DNA from: Planctomycetota bacterium
GTDB taxonomy: Bacteria > Planctomycetota > UBA1135
DNA length: 6,004 bases
NCBI GenBank assembly: GCA_027021325.1
Contig: JALUUN010000617.1
Span: 1-6,004 of the forward strand
Direction: 5' to 3'
Part shown: one piece after another, positions 1 to 5,209 of the stretch
How the letters are laid out: each line of letters opens with the position of its first letter
Position numbering within the stretch: the first letter of the stretch is position 1
Made by a program: the position numbers and the translations under genes
The notes under the pieces: generated by a model
The model's database searches: none
What the model was told of the DNA's origin: nothing
The model's input: only the letters and a program-made list of their open reading frames with translations

Positions 1-1681
1 AGTCGCCGAGAACCCGCGCGGCCTGGGCGCGGACCTCCGCCTCGGCGTCTTCCAGGAAGGGAAGGAGGGCCTGGCGGGCGCGCCGGTGCTCGCGGCCGAG
101 GATGCCGAGTCCCCAGATCGCGTGCAAGCGCCCGAAGAGGGTGCGGGCCTCGCCGGCGGCCTCGCGCAGGCGGCCGATGGCCTGGGTGCCGCGGGCGGCG
201 AGGGTCAGCTCGGCCTCCAGCCGCACCGGCCGGAAAGGATGATCCAGGAGCTCCACGAGACGCGCCGGCGTCAGGCGCGAAAGGCCCCGCGCCAGGAGCT
301 CGCGGGCTTCCTCCAGGCGGGGATCCTCGCGCGCGGCGGGGTGCTCGACGCGGTAGATGCGCCCCTTGCCGACGCCGGTCCAGCCTTCCACCCAGTCGCT
401 CACATAGAGCCGCCCGTCGGGCCCGAAGTCGGCGTCGGTCGCCAGCAGGTTCTGGAGGAAGGGCTCGCTGCGTACCAGCTCGAAGCCTGCGCCCCGGGGA
501 CGCACCTGCAGAGCCAGGACGCCGCTGCTGCGCGGGCCGCCGCGGAAATCGCACAGGAAGAGGGCGCCGCGGTACTCCTCGGGGAAGCCCAGGCCGGGCT
601 CCACGGTCAGGCCGCTGGGCCCGCTGCCGACGTGGGCGATGGGCGGGATCAGGAAGGCCGCCTGATCCTCGGTCCAGGTGTGCCACCAGCCCTCGGACAT
701 CCACGGCCCTCGATCCGGCAGGTACTGGAAGTTCATGCGCCAGCCGTGCTCGCCGCCCTCGACCACGCAGGTCAGGCGGGCCCGGTCGCCGGCGTCGGAG
801 TTGTTGTCGCCGGTCCAGAGGTTGCCGTAGTCGTCGAAGGCCAGCTCCTGGGGGTTGCGCAGGCCGGTGGCGTAGACCTCCAGGGCGCTGCCGTCGGGCA
901 GGCAGCGGAAGACCGCGCCGCGGCCGGGGTCGTGGAGGACGCGGCCGCCGGCGGTCTCGACGTGGTAGCCGCGGTCGCCGATGGAGAAGTAGAGGCGGCC
1001 GTCCGGGCCGAGGGCGAGGCCGTGGAGATCGTGGCCGCGGAGGGCGACGCGCACGCCGTAGCCGCTCGACAGGGCCCGGCGCTCGTCGGCCCGGCCGTCC
1101 CCGTCCCGGTCCTCCAGGAGCCAGAGATGGGGAATGCAGGTGTAGTAGACACGGCCGTCGCGGACCAGGAGACCGGCACCGGTCCCGTCCAGGAGGTCAT
1201 GGAAGCCGTCGGCGAAGACCGTGGAGCGGTCCATCCGGCCGTCGCCGTCCAGGTCCTCCAGGAAGCGGATGCGCTCGTGCTCGCGGGTCCACTCCTCGGC
1301 CGCCTCGGGGTGGTGCTTCAGGTACATGGCCCGGCGGTCCTCGATGGTCTGGGACTTGAGGTCGTCGGGGATCCAGTAGGTATGGCCGCGGTTGTCGGGG
1401 ATGCCGTGGAACTCCTGGCGGAAGGTCTCGGCGACGTAGAGGTTCCCTCGGGCGTCCAGGGCGAAGCAGACCGGGTTGGCCAGGAGCGGCTCCGAAGCGG
1501 CAAGCTCGACGCGGAAGCCCTCGGGCAGGGCAAAACCGGGGATGGCGCGCTCGGCCTCCTCGGAAGCGGGGGCCACCGCCGGCCGGTAGTCCGGCGCCCC
1601 GGGCTCCTGCCCCGGCGCCGGCGAGGGCGCAAGGAGCGGCGGGAGCAGGAGGGCGGCGATCGCGCGGGCCGGGGGGCGCAT
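1..1681 (-). CDS. PVC-type PQQ/sugar-dehydrogenase-like beta-propeller protein with HEAT repeats (C-terminus outside the window)
   Basis: An open frame reads from an ATG at 1681 to the left edge without a stop (560 codons seen). Residues 1-25 look like a signal peptide (RPPAR, then AIAALLLPPLLA), so the protein is probably exported. Residues about 50-445 match the membrane-bound dehydrogenase/PVC-type propeller family: blade motifs such as GNLYVAE (79-85), GPDGRLYFSIGDRG (225-238), LRNPQELAFDDYGNLWTGDN (274-293) and GPDGRLYVSDW (420-430), plus two calcium-loop-like acidic motifs, DLDGDGRMD (143-151) and DRDGDGRAD (191-199). Residues about 456-560 are helical and HEAT-like (for example LLPFLEDAEAEVRAQAARVLGD). 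Family members often end in a CxxCH heme-binding domain; that part would lie off the window, so heme binding is not shown here. Substrate and true enzymatic activity are unknown; many relatives are only presumed sugar oxidoreductases. There is no Shine-Dalgarno before the ATG, but the signal peptide supports this start. Confidence 0.88.
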   Translation of the reverse strand, partial: MRPPARAIAALLLPPLLAPSPAPGQEPGAPDYRPAVAPASEEAERAIPGFALPEGFRVELAASEPLLANPVCFALDARGNLYVAETFRQEFHGIPDNRGHTYWIPDDLKSQTIEDRRAMYLKHHPEAAEEWTREHERIRFLEDLDGDGRMDRSTVFADGFHDLLDGTGAGLLVRDGRVYYTCIPHLWLLEDRDGDGRADERRALSSGYGVRVALRGHDLHGLALGPDGRLYFSIGDRGYHVETAGGRVLHDPGRGAVFRCLPDGSALEVYATGLRNPQELAFDDYGNLWTGDNNSDAGDRARLTCVVEGGEHGWRMNFQYLPDRGPWMSEGWWHTWTEDQAAFLIPPIAHVGSGPSGLTVEPGLGFPEEYRGALFLCDFRGGPRSSGVLALQVRPRGAGFELVRSEPFLQNLLATDADFGPDGRLYVSDWVEGWTGVGKGRIYRVEHPAAREDPRLEEARELLARGLSRLTPARLVELLDHPFRPVRLEAELTLAARGTQAIGRLREAAGEARTLFGRLHAIWGLGILGREHRRARQALLPFLEDAEAEVRAQAARVLGD

Positions 1682-1687
1682 CGCCGG

Positions 1688-1693
1688 ATTGTA
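1688..1693 (-). promoter_or_regulatory. Possible -10 element (TACAAT) just ahead of the dehydrogenase start
   Basis: On the minus strand TACAAT lies 6 nt before the ATG at 1681, matching 5 of 6 bases of the housekeeping -10 consensus in an otherwise GC-rich spacer. If used, transcription would begin at or next to the start codon, giving a leaderless mRNA, which would fit the missing Shine-Dalgarno. No good -35 hexamer is visible 16-18 nt upstream (the best is GTGAGC), so this is weak. Confidence 0.25.
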
Positions 1694-1786
1694 GGCAGCG
1701 AGGGACGGGCTCACGGGCCGGTGCCAGCGGCCGATAAGGGGCCGGGGCCCCACCCCTGGCGCCCTCTCCCTGCCCCCTCACCAGCC

Positions 1787-2152
1787 ATGACCCACACCGG
1801 AGCCCGATCCGCCGGCCTTCTCGCCGCCGGCCTCCTCCTGGCCGCCGCTCTCGCCGGCGCCTTCCTCGCCTCTCCCCTGCGCGCCGCCGACGGCGCCGAG
1901 GCGCGGCAGCCGGCCCCTGCCGCCCAGCAGCTCCCCGATCTCGACCAGCGCTACGAGCCGGGCCCGGTCAGCGGCCGGTTCCAGGCCTACTACGCCTACG
2001 CCGGCGCGAAGCACTGGTCGAACTGGACGAGTGCCCGCAAGCTGGAGGACGCCAAGGGCGACGCCTTGTCCTTGATCCAGAACGGCGGCAAGTACACCCA
2101 CGCCTTCATCGTCCGCAAGAAGGACGGGAAGATCGTCTGGAAGTCCTGGTAG
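1787..2152 (+). CDS. Small secreted protein of unknown function (121 aa)
   Basis: The start is the ATG at 1787, because it directly precedes a clear signal peptide: a short polar start with Arg7, a hydrophobic stretch at about 9-29, and an AxA-like cleavage region near LRAAD (31-35). The same frame stays open far upstream, but there it is antisense to the dehydrogenase and reads as low-complexity Ala/Gly/Val, so it is not part of the gene. The mature protein has a Pro/Ala/Gln-rich linker (about 36-60), then a compact aromatic-rich domain (about 61-121): a likely beta strand FQAYYAYAG, a HWSNW motif (76-80), a likely helix (about 82-98), and a likely beta hairpin holding THAFIV (104-109) and KDGKIVW (112-118), ending at Trp121. 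I do not recognise the family. The pattern suggests a small alpha/beta domain in the periplasm or at the cell surface. There is no Shine-Dalgarno; the leader is a pyrimidine-rich tract. It converges on the antiporter gene with an 18-nt gap. Confidence 0.72.
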   Translation: MTHTGARSAGLLAAGLLLAAALAGAFLASPLRAADGAEARQPAPAAQQLPDLDQRYEPGPVSGRFQAYYAYAGAKHWSNWTSARKLEDAKGDALSLIQNGGKYTHAFIVRKKDGKIVWKSW

Positions 2153-2165
2153 GCCTTCCGGCAGC

Positions 2166-2182
2166 CCGGCTCAGGAGCCCGG
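2166..2182. repeat. Small inverted repeat at the convergent gene junction
   Basis: CCGGCT / loop CAGG / AGCC-(C)-GG forms a short stem with one bulged base, covering the antiporter stop codon and most of the 18-nt gap to the 121-aa gene. It sits where a bidirectional terminator would be useful, but neither strand has a following T-run, so termination here is only a possibility. Confidence 0.25.
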
Positions 2183-3949
2183 CGGCGCCGGCAGGTGGAG
2201 CAGCACCGTGCCGCTTCCGGGGTCCTCGTCCTTTTCCCAGGGAGCGAGCCGGCCGTCCCGGATGCGGAAGAGGACCAGGGTGCCCGGCCAGGTCTGCTGG
2301 AACTCCTCCCAGCCGAACTCCTCGGTCAGGGCGGTGACGCGGAAGCGGGCGCCCTGCCAGTAGCGCCGCGCCAGGCGCGGGTAGCTGACCTCCCCGGCCC
2401 AGGGAACGCGCCCGAGGACGGGGTTCTCCGGCCCCTCGGGAAGCCTGCCAGCCACCGGCGTCAGCTGGAACACTCGCTCGCGGCCGAAGACCTTGACCAG
2501 TGAGGTGCAGGCCAGGGCGTTCCAGGCATCATCGGAGGTCGCCGCCAGGGCGAAGCCCAGGGTCTCCAGGGGCAGATCGTCCAGCATCTCCTCGTCCAGG
2601 ATGTCGCCGTAGCGCGCCGGAATCCCGGCGAGGCGCGCGCGGCCGAGATCCCGCCGGTTCTGGTCGGCGATCAGGGAGTCCACGCCCGCCTCCTTCAGGG
2701 CGCGGGCCAGGTCCACGACCGGGCTGCTGGCGCCGAGGAGGAGGACACCGTCCTGGTCCGGAGCGGCGAGGCCGAGGGCCCGGGCCAGGGGCCGGATGGA
2801 GAGACCATGCAGGACCACGGTGCTGATGACGATGGCGAACATCAGGGGCACGAGAAGGCCGGCGTCGGCGTAACCGGCGGCCTGCAGCCGCGGCTCGAAG
2901 ACGCCGGCCACGGCGGCAGCGACGATCCCGCGGGGAGCGATCCAGCCGAGGAGGACACGCTCGCGCAGGGGGACGCCCGCCCCCAGGAGGCTCAGGTGCA
3001 CGGCCGCCGGCCGGACGACGAACAGCACCGCGGCGACGAACAGGAGCGGTCGCCCCCAGAGAGCCTCCAGGGACGCTGGCTCCAGGCGAGCGGAGAGGAT
3101 CAGGAACAGGAGCGGCACCAGAAGAGTGGCGATCTCCTCCTTGAAGCGGCGCACGTCCTCGACGCTCGCCGAGCCGGCGTTGGCCATGACGATGCCCATC
3201 GCGGTCACCGCCAGCAGCCCCGACTCGGGGTAGAGGAGGTCGCAGCCGGCAAAGACCAGGAGCACGGAGGCCAGGACCGCCGGCGACTTGAGGTGCTCCG
3301 GCAGGAGACCGCGATCCATGGCGCGGGCCAGGCCGAGGCCGGCGGCGGCGCCGAGGAGGCCGGCCAGAGCGAGGCGCAGGGGGATCCAGAGAAAGCCCGG
3401 TGTCTCGCCGCCGTGGCCGGAGGCGGCGACCGCCAGCTCCAGGACCACCACGGCCAGCAGGGCGCCCAGAGGATCGTTGACGATCCCCTCCCACTTCAGA
3501 AGCAGAGCCGGACGCCGGTGCAGGCGTGCCTGCTGCAGAAGCGGCTTGATGACCGTCGGGCCGGTGACGACGAGGATGGCGCCGCAGACGCCCGCGGTGC
3601 CCCAGCTCAGGCCGCCGGCGAAGCGCGCCGCGAGCGTCGCCAGGAGAAAGGTGACGACAAGGCCGCCAAGGAGCAGGCCGGTCAGGGGCCGTCCCAGGCG
3701 CCGGACCTCGTGGAAGCGCAGGCTGAGGCCGCCTTCGAAGAGGACGAGACCGACCGCCAGGGCGACGATCGGCTGGAGCAGATCCCCGAAGAGGCCGTCG
3801 GGGTCCAGGAGGCCCAGCCCCGGCCCCAGGAGAAGGCCCAGCCCCAGGAGGAAGACGATGGCGGGGATGCGCAGGCGCACCGCCAGCCCCTGGGCGAGGA
3901 CGCCGAGGCCGACGAGAACGGCCAGGAGCTGGAGAGGTTCGAGGTGCAC
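2171..3949 (-). CDS. CPA1-type cation/proton antiporter with C-terminal Rossmann (TrkA-N/RCK-like) domain
   Basis: This 592-residue inner-membrane protein probably exchanges Na+ or K+ for H+. Residues 1-395 are strongly hydrophobic with about a dozen membrane segments and carry hallmarks of the family: FEGGLSL (71-77), VVTGPTVIKPLL (127-138), KWEGIVNDPLGA (152-163) with the Asn158-Asp159 pair expected for ion binding in NhaP-like members, and GWIAPRGIVAAAVA (335-348). Residues about 400-496 form a Rossmann-like regulatory domain (GVLLLGASS, an acidic end of strand two at Asp429, YGDILDEEMLDDL, ALAATSDDAWN). A further domain of about 95 residues, to 592, ends the protein. The glycine loop is GASSP instead of the usual GxGxxG. 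The start is GTG at 3949: no other plausible in-frame start lies in the 75-nt gap to the anti-sigma gene, and the nearby ATG at 3968 is out of frame. That GTG lies at the edge of a hairpin, and no clear Shine-Dalgarno is seen. It is the last gene of the minus-strand cluster. The transported ion cannot be read from the sequence. Confidence 0.9.
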   Translation of the reverse strand: MHLEPLQLLAVLVGLGVLAQGLAVRLRIPAIVFLLGLGLLLGPGLGLLDPDGLFGDLLQPIVALAVGLVLFEGGLSLRFHEVRRLGRPLTGLLLGGLVVTFLLATLAARFAGGLSWGTAGVCGAILVVTGPTVIKPLLQQARLHRRPALLLKWEGIVNDPLGALLAVVVLELAVAASGHGGETPGFLWIPLRLALAGLLGAAAGLGLARAMDRGLLPEHLKSPAVLASVLLVFAGCDLLYPESGLLAVTAMGIVMANAGSASVEDVRRFKEEIATLLVPLLFLILSARLEPASLEALWGRPLLFVAAVLFVVRPAAVHLSLLGAGVPLRERVLLGWIAPRGIVAAAVAGVFEPRLQAAGYADAGLLVPLMFAIVISTVVLHGLSIRPLARALGLAAPDQDGVLLLGASSPVVDLARALKEAGVDSLIADQNRRDLGRARLAGIPARYGDILDEEMLDDLPLETLGFALAATSDDAWNALACTSLVKVFGRERVFQLTPVAGRLPEGPENPVLGRVPWAGEVSYPRLARRYWQGARFRVTALTEEFGWEEFQQTWPGTLVLFRIRDGRLAPWEKDEDPGSGTVLLHLPAPPGS

Positions 3950-3965
3950 TTCGGGAGCCCCGAAG
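3949..3965 (-). promoter_or_regulatory. Hairpin covering the antiporter translation start
   Basis: On the minus strand CTTCGGG-GCT-CCCGAAG is a perfect 7-bp inverted repeat with a 3-nt loop. Its last paired base is the first G of the GTG start codon, and the stem fills the place where a ribosome binding site would sit. As RNA it would be expected to hinder initiation unless opened, for example by ribosomes arriving from the anti-sigma gene. Function is inferred. Confidence 0.45.
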
Positions 3966-3972
3966 CATCCTA

Positions 3973-3988
3973 GGCCCGCGGCCGGGCC
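3973..3988 (-). repeat. Second intercistronic hairpin (6-bp stem, 4-nt loop)
   Basis: GGCCCG / loop of 4 / CGGGCC is a perfect inverted repeat in the gap between the anti-sigma and antiporter genes. It directly adjoins a third inverted repeat on one side and is 7 nt from the start-codon hairpin on the other. There is no T-run, so it is not a standard intrinsic terminator; it could be an mRNA processing or stability element. Confidence 0.4.
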
Positions 3989-4019
3989 GCAGCCCAGGCC
4001 GCCGCGCGGGAGGGGCTGC
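3989..4019 (-). repeat. Third intercistronic inverted repeat (7-bp stem, 17-nt loop)
   Basis: GCAGCCC at 3989-3995 pairs perfectly with GGGCTGC at 4013-4019. The loop contains a self-complementary CCGCGCGG (4002-4009). It begins 5 nt after the anti-sigma stop codon and abuts the second hairpin without a gap. In such GC-rich DNA some of this may arise by chance. Confidence 0.35.
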
Positions 4020-4024
4020 CGGAC

Positions 4025-4318
4025 TCAGGCCGGGGGATCCCCCGCGGGCCCGGGCTCGCTCTGCAGGCGTCGGCGCAGGGTCCGGCGCAGGCGCTCGCGC
4101 TGCTCACCGGGAAGGGGCTGGGGCTCGGTGAGCTCCGCCCGCAGGCTCCGGATCACGGAGGCGAAGGCGCCGCCGAAGCGTTCACACCAGTCGCAGCCCC
4201 GAAGATGGGCCTCGATCCGCTCCCGGAGCTCCGGGGACGCCTCGCCGTCCAGATAGTCGGAGAGATGAGCGAGCACCTCGGTGCAACGGATGCCCCCGAC
4301 TTCCCGGTCATGCACCAT
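4025..4318 (-). CDS. Soluble zinc-binding anti-sigma factor (zf-HC2 type)
   Basis: This 97-residue protein most likely binds and holds inactive the ECF sigma factor encoded just upstream. The N-terminal half carries the zinc anti-sigma signature: Cys12 in IRCTEVL, the SDYLDGE motif (20-26), and His38-x3-Cys42-x2-Cys45 in HLRGCDWC. All four expected zinc ligands are present, so redox or zinc responsiveness is possible but not shown. Residues about 49-97 are Arg/Pro/Glu-rich and contain no membrane segment, so this is a cytoplasmic anti-sigma without a transmembrane sensor of its own. The ATG lies inside the last codons of the sigma gene (11-nt overlap), with a good Shine-Dalgarno 8 nt upstream, which suggests translational coupling and balanced amounts of the two proteins. 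A GTG at codon 2 is an alternative start of no consequence. Confidence 0.87.
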   Translation of the reverse strand: MVHDREVGGIRCTEVLAHLSDYLDGEASPELRERIEAHLRGCDWCERFGGAFASVIRSLRAELTEPQPLPGEQRERLRRTLRRRLQSEPGPAGDPPA

Positions 4319-4886
4319 GGCCCGCCCCTCCTCCTCGAAGACTCTGAAGCAACCGCAGCCGCGCCCGGTGGAGGCGGCTCTTCGTGGCGCCGACGCCGAT
4401 GTCGAGCATGGCGGCGATCTCCCGGACCGGCACCTGCTCCAGCTCCCGGAGCACGATCAGCTCCCGGTCCGGAGGTGGCAGGGCCTCCAGGGCCTTCTCC
4501 AGGAGCCGGCGGCGCTCCTGGCGTTCCAGGGCGGCCGCCGGGTCGTCCGCGCCGCCCCAGCCAGCGGCGAGCCCCAGCTCCTCCAGGGACAGCAGATCCC
4601 GGGGCTCCCCGGACCGGCGCCGGTAGTGCCTCCAGGCCGCGTTGCGGGCGATGCTGAGGATCCAGGTCCGGACCGAGGAGCGCCCCTGGAAGCCGCCCGC
4701 GTTCCGGAAGACCGACAGAAAGGTCTCCTGGAAGCCGTCCTCGGCCGCTTCCTCAGGCAGCAGGGCACGCAGGAGCCGCATCACGGCGGCTTCGTGCCGG
4801 TCCAGGAGCCGCTCGAAGGCCGAGCGGTCTCCCGCGGCCAGGGCCTTCAGGAGCTGCTGGTCCTCGAGGTCGGTTGCAGGGGGCAT
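4308..4886 (-). CDS. ECF-family RNA polymerase sigma factor
   Basis: This 192-residue protein directs RNA polymerase to a set of stress or envelope promoters. Sigma region 2 spans about 10-91: AGDRSAFERLLDRHE (18-32), AEDGFQETFLSVF (48-60), then the promoter-melting/-10 reading helix around SSVRTWILSIARNAAWRHYR (70-89). Region 4 spans about 129-181, with ALEALPPPDRELIVLRELE (132-150) and the helix-turn-helix VREIAAMLDIGVGATKSRLH (154-173), which should read the -35 element. There is no C-terminal extension. The start is the ATG at 4886: it places region 2 at the usual distance from the N-terminus, and no later Met precedes Met36. The frame is open to an ATG at 5165, but that stretch is Pro/Arg/Gly-rich and antisense-like in composition, so it is rejected. 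The gene begins 40 nt inside the preceding membrane-protein gene and ends 11 nt inside the anti-sigma gene. The regulon is unknown. Confidence 0.92.
   Translation of the reverse strand: MPPATDLEDQQLLKALAAGDRSAFERLLDRHEAAVMRLLRALLPEEAAEDGFQETFLSVFRNAGGFQGRSSVRTWILSIARNAAWRHYRRRSGEPRDLLSLEELGLAAGWGGADDPAAALERQERRRLLEKALEALPPPDRELIVLRELEQVPVREIAAMLDIGVGATKSRLHRARLRLLQSLRGGGAGHGA
4327..4335 (-). promoter_or_regulatory. Shine-Dalgarno of the anti-sigma gene
   Basis: AGGAGGAGG on the minus strand lies 8 nt before the ATG at 4318, inside the last codons of the sigma gene (Arg-Gly-Gly-Gly region). It is the only strong ribosome binding site in the window and supports the chosen anti-sigma start. Confidence 0.6.
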
Positions 4887-5068
4887 GTGCGGAGCCCCAG
4901 AAGCCGGTACGCGGGGCAGAAGCCCAGGAGCCCGGTCAAGAGCGGCACCAGGCCCGCGAGCCCCCAGAGTGTACGCGGCCCGGCCACGGTCAGCCCGAGG
5001 AGGGCGAGGCCCGCCACGATGCGGAGGGCGCGGTCCAGACGACCGAGGTTTCCGAGGGAGTTCTTCAT
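4847..5068 (-). CDS. YgaP-like two-helix membrane protein (DUF2892 family)
   Basis: This 73-residue protein closely follows the DUF2892/YgaP transmembrane pattern: a basic start MKNSLGNLGRLDRALR, a first membrane helix (about 14-30), a short turn with WGLAGLVPLLTGLLGF (35-50) as the second helix, and the conserved ending FCPAYRLLGLRTC (50-62) with Cys51 and Cys62. Family function is poorly known; in YgaP the domain anchors a rhodanese, but many members, like this one, stand alone. The start at 5068 is chosen because it reproduces the family N-terminus exactly; longer versions reading upstream add Arg/Gly-rich sequence only. The last 11 residues (PLQPTSRTSSS) are encoded in the 40-nt overlap with the sigma gene. 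It is the first gene of the minus-strand cluster; since the anti-sigma factor has no membrane segment, this protein may be the only membrane component close to the sigma pair. That role is inference. Confidence 0.85.
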   Translation of the reverse strand: MKNSLGNLGRLDRALRIVAGLALLGLTVAGPRTLWGLAGLVPLLTGLLGFCPAYRLLGLRTCPLQPTSRTSSS

Positions 5069-5077
5069 GGCACCGGG

Positions 5078-5106
5078 ATGAGATCCAGGCCGGCCCCCGG
5101 GGTTCC
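5078..5106 (-). promoter_or_regulatory. Candidate ECF-type promoter for the sigma cluster
   Basis: On the minus strand GGAACC (5106-5101) matches the GGAAC core of many ECF -35 elements. After 17 nt comes TCTCAT (5083-5078), loosely like ECF -10 elements. The pair ends about 9 nt before the ATG at 5068, which would give a very short leader. ECF sigma factors commonly drive their own operon, so the position is plausible, but the spacing and -10 match were judged by eye. Confidence 0.28.
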
Positions 5107-5140
5107 GCGGTGGCCGGAGAGCCGCTCTGGGGCAGCCGGC

Positions 5141-5158
5141 AAAAAAACGGGAATCCCG
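5141..5158 (-). terminator. Short terminator-like hairpin with T7 upstream of the sigma cluster
   Basis: On the minus strand CGGG-ATT-CCCG (5158-5148) is followed at once by seven T (5147-5141), the only such T-run in this GC-rich window. The 4-bp stem (5 with a G-T pair) is short for an intrinsic terminator. It would stop antisense transcription coming out of the CHRD gene, or attenuate a promoter placed further upstream in the spacer. Alternatively the A7 on the plus strand may simply be an A-rich promoter element for the CHRD gene. Confidence 0.3.
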
Positions 5159-5209
5159 CCGCCATTCTCTGGCTCCAGCCTCCTGCAACCCTGCCTTCCC
5201 CGTGCCCCC

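Noticed and set aside
1738..1757. GC-rich inverted repeats (GGGGCC/GGCCCC and AGGGG/CCCCT) in the spacer between the divergent genes
   Set aside because: The inner stem leaves only a 2-nt loop, the pairings compete with each other, and the tract is simple G/C runs, so chance is the better explanation.
86..1786. A long open plus-strand frame running into the 121-aa gene, seemingly one 688-residue protein
   Set aside because: Up to 1786 it is exactly antisense to the well-supported dehydrogenase and consists of low-complexity Ala/Gly/Val/Glu sequence; the signal peptide at 1787 marks the true start. It reflects high GC, which removes stops.
2529..3968. A 479-codon minus-strand frame with ATG start at 3968 overlapping the antiporter
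   Set aside because: It is a shifted frame of the antiporter giving Pro/Arg/Gly-rich sequence with no membrane segments or motifs; the GTG frame carries all family hallmarks.
2807..3973. A 388-codon open frame on the plus strand opposite the antiporter gene
   Set aside because: Its translation is Gln/Glu/Asp/Ala-rich low complexity without domains and mirrors the codon pattern of the antiporter; no start signals were seen.
4887..5165. An N-terminal extension of the sigma factor to an ATG at 5165 (285 residues in all)
   Set aside because: The extra 93 residues are Pro/Arg/Gly-rich, run through the DUF2892 gene in another frame, and have no counterpart in ECF sigma factors; the ATG at 4886 gives the usual length.
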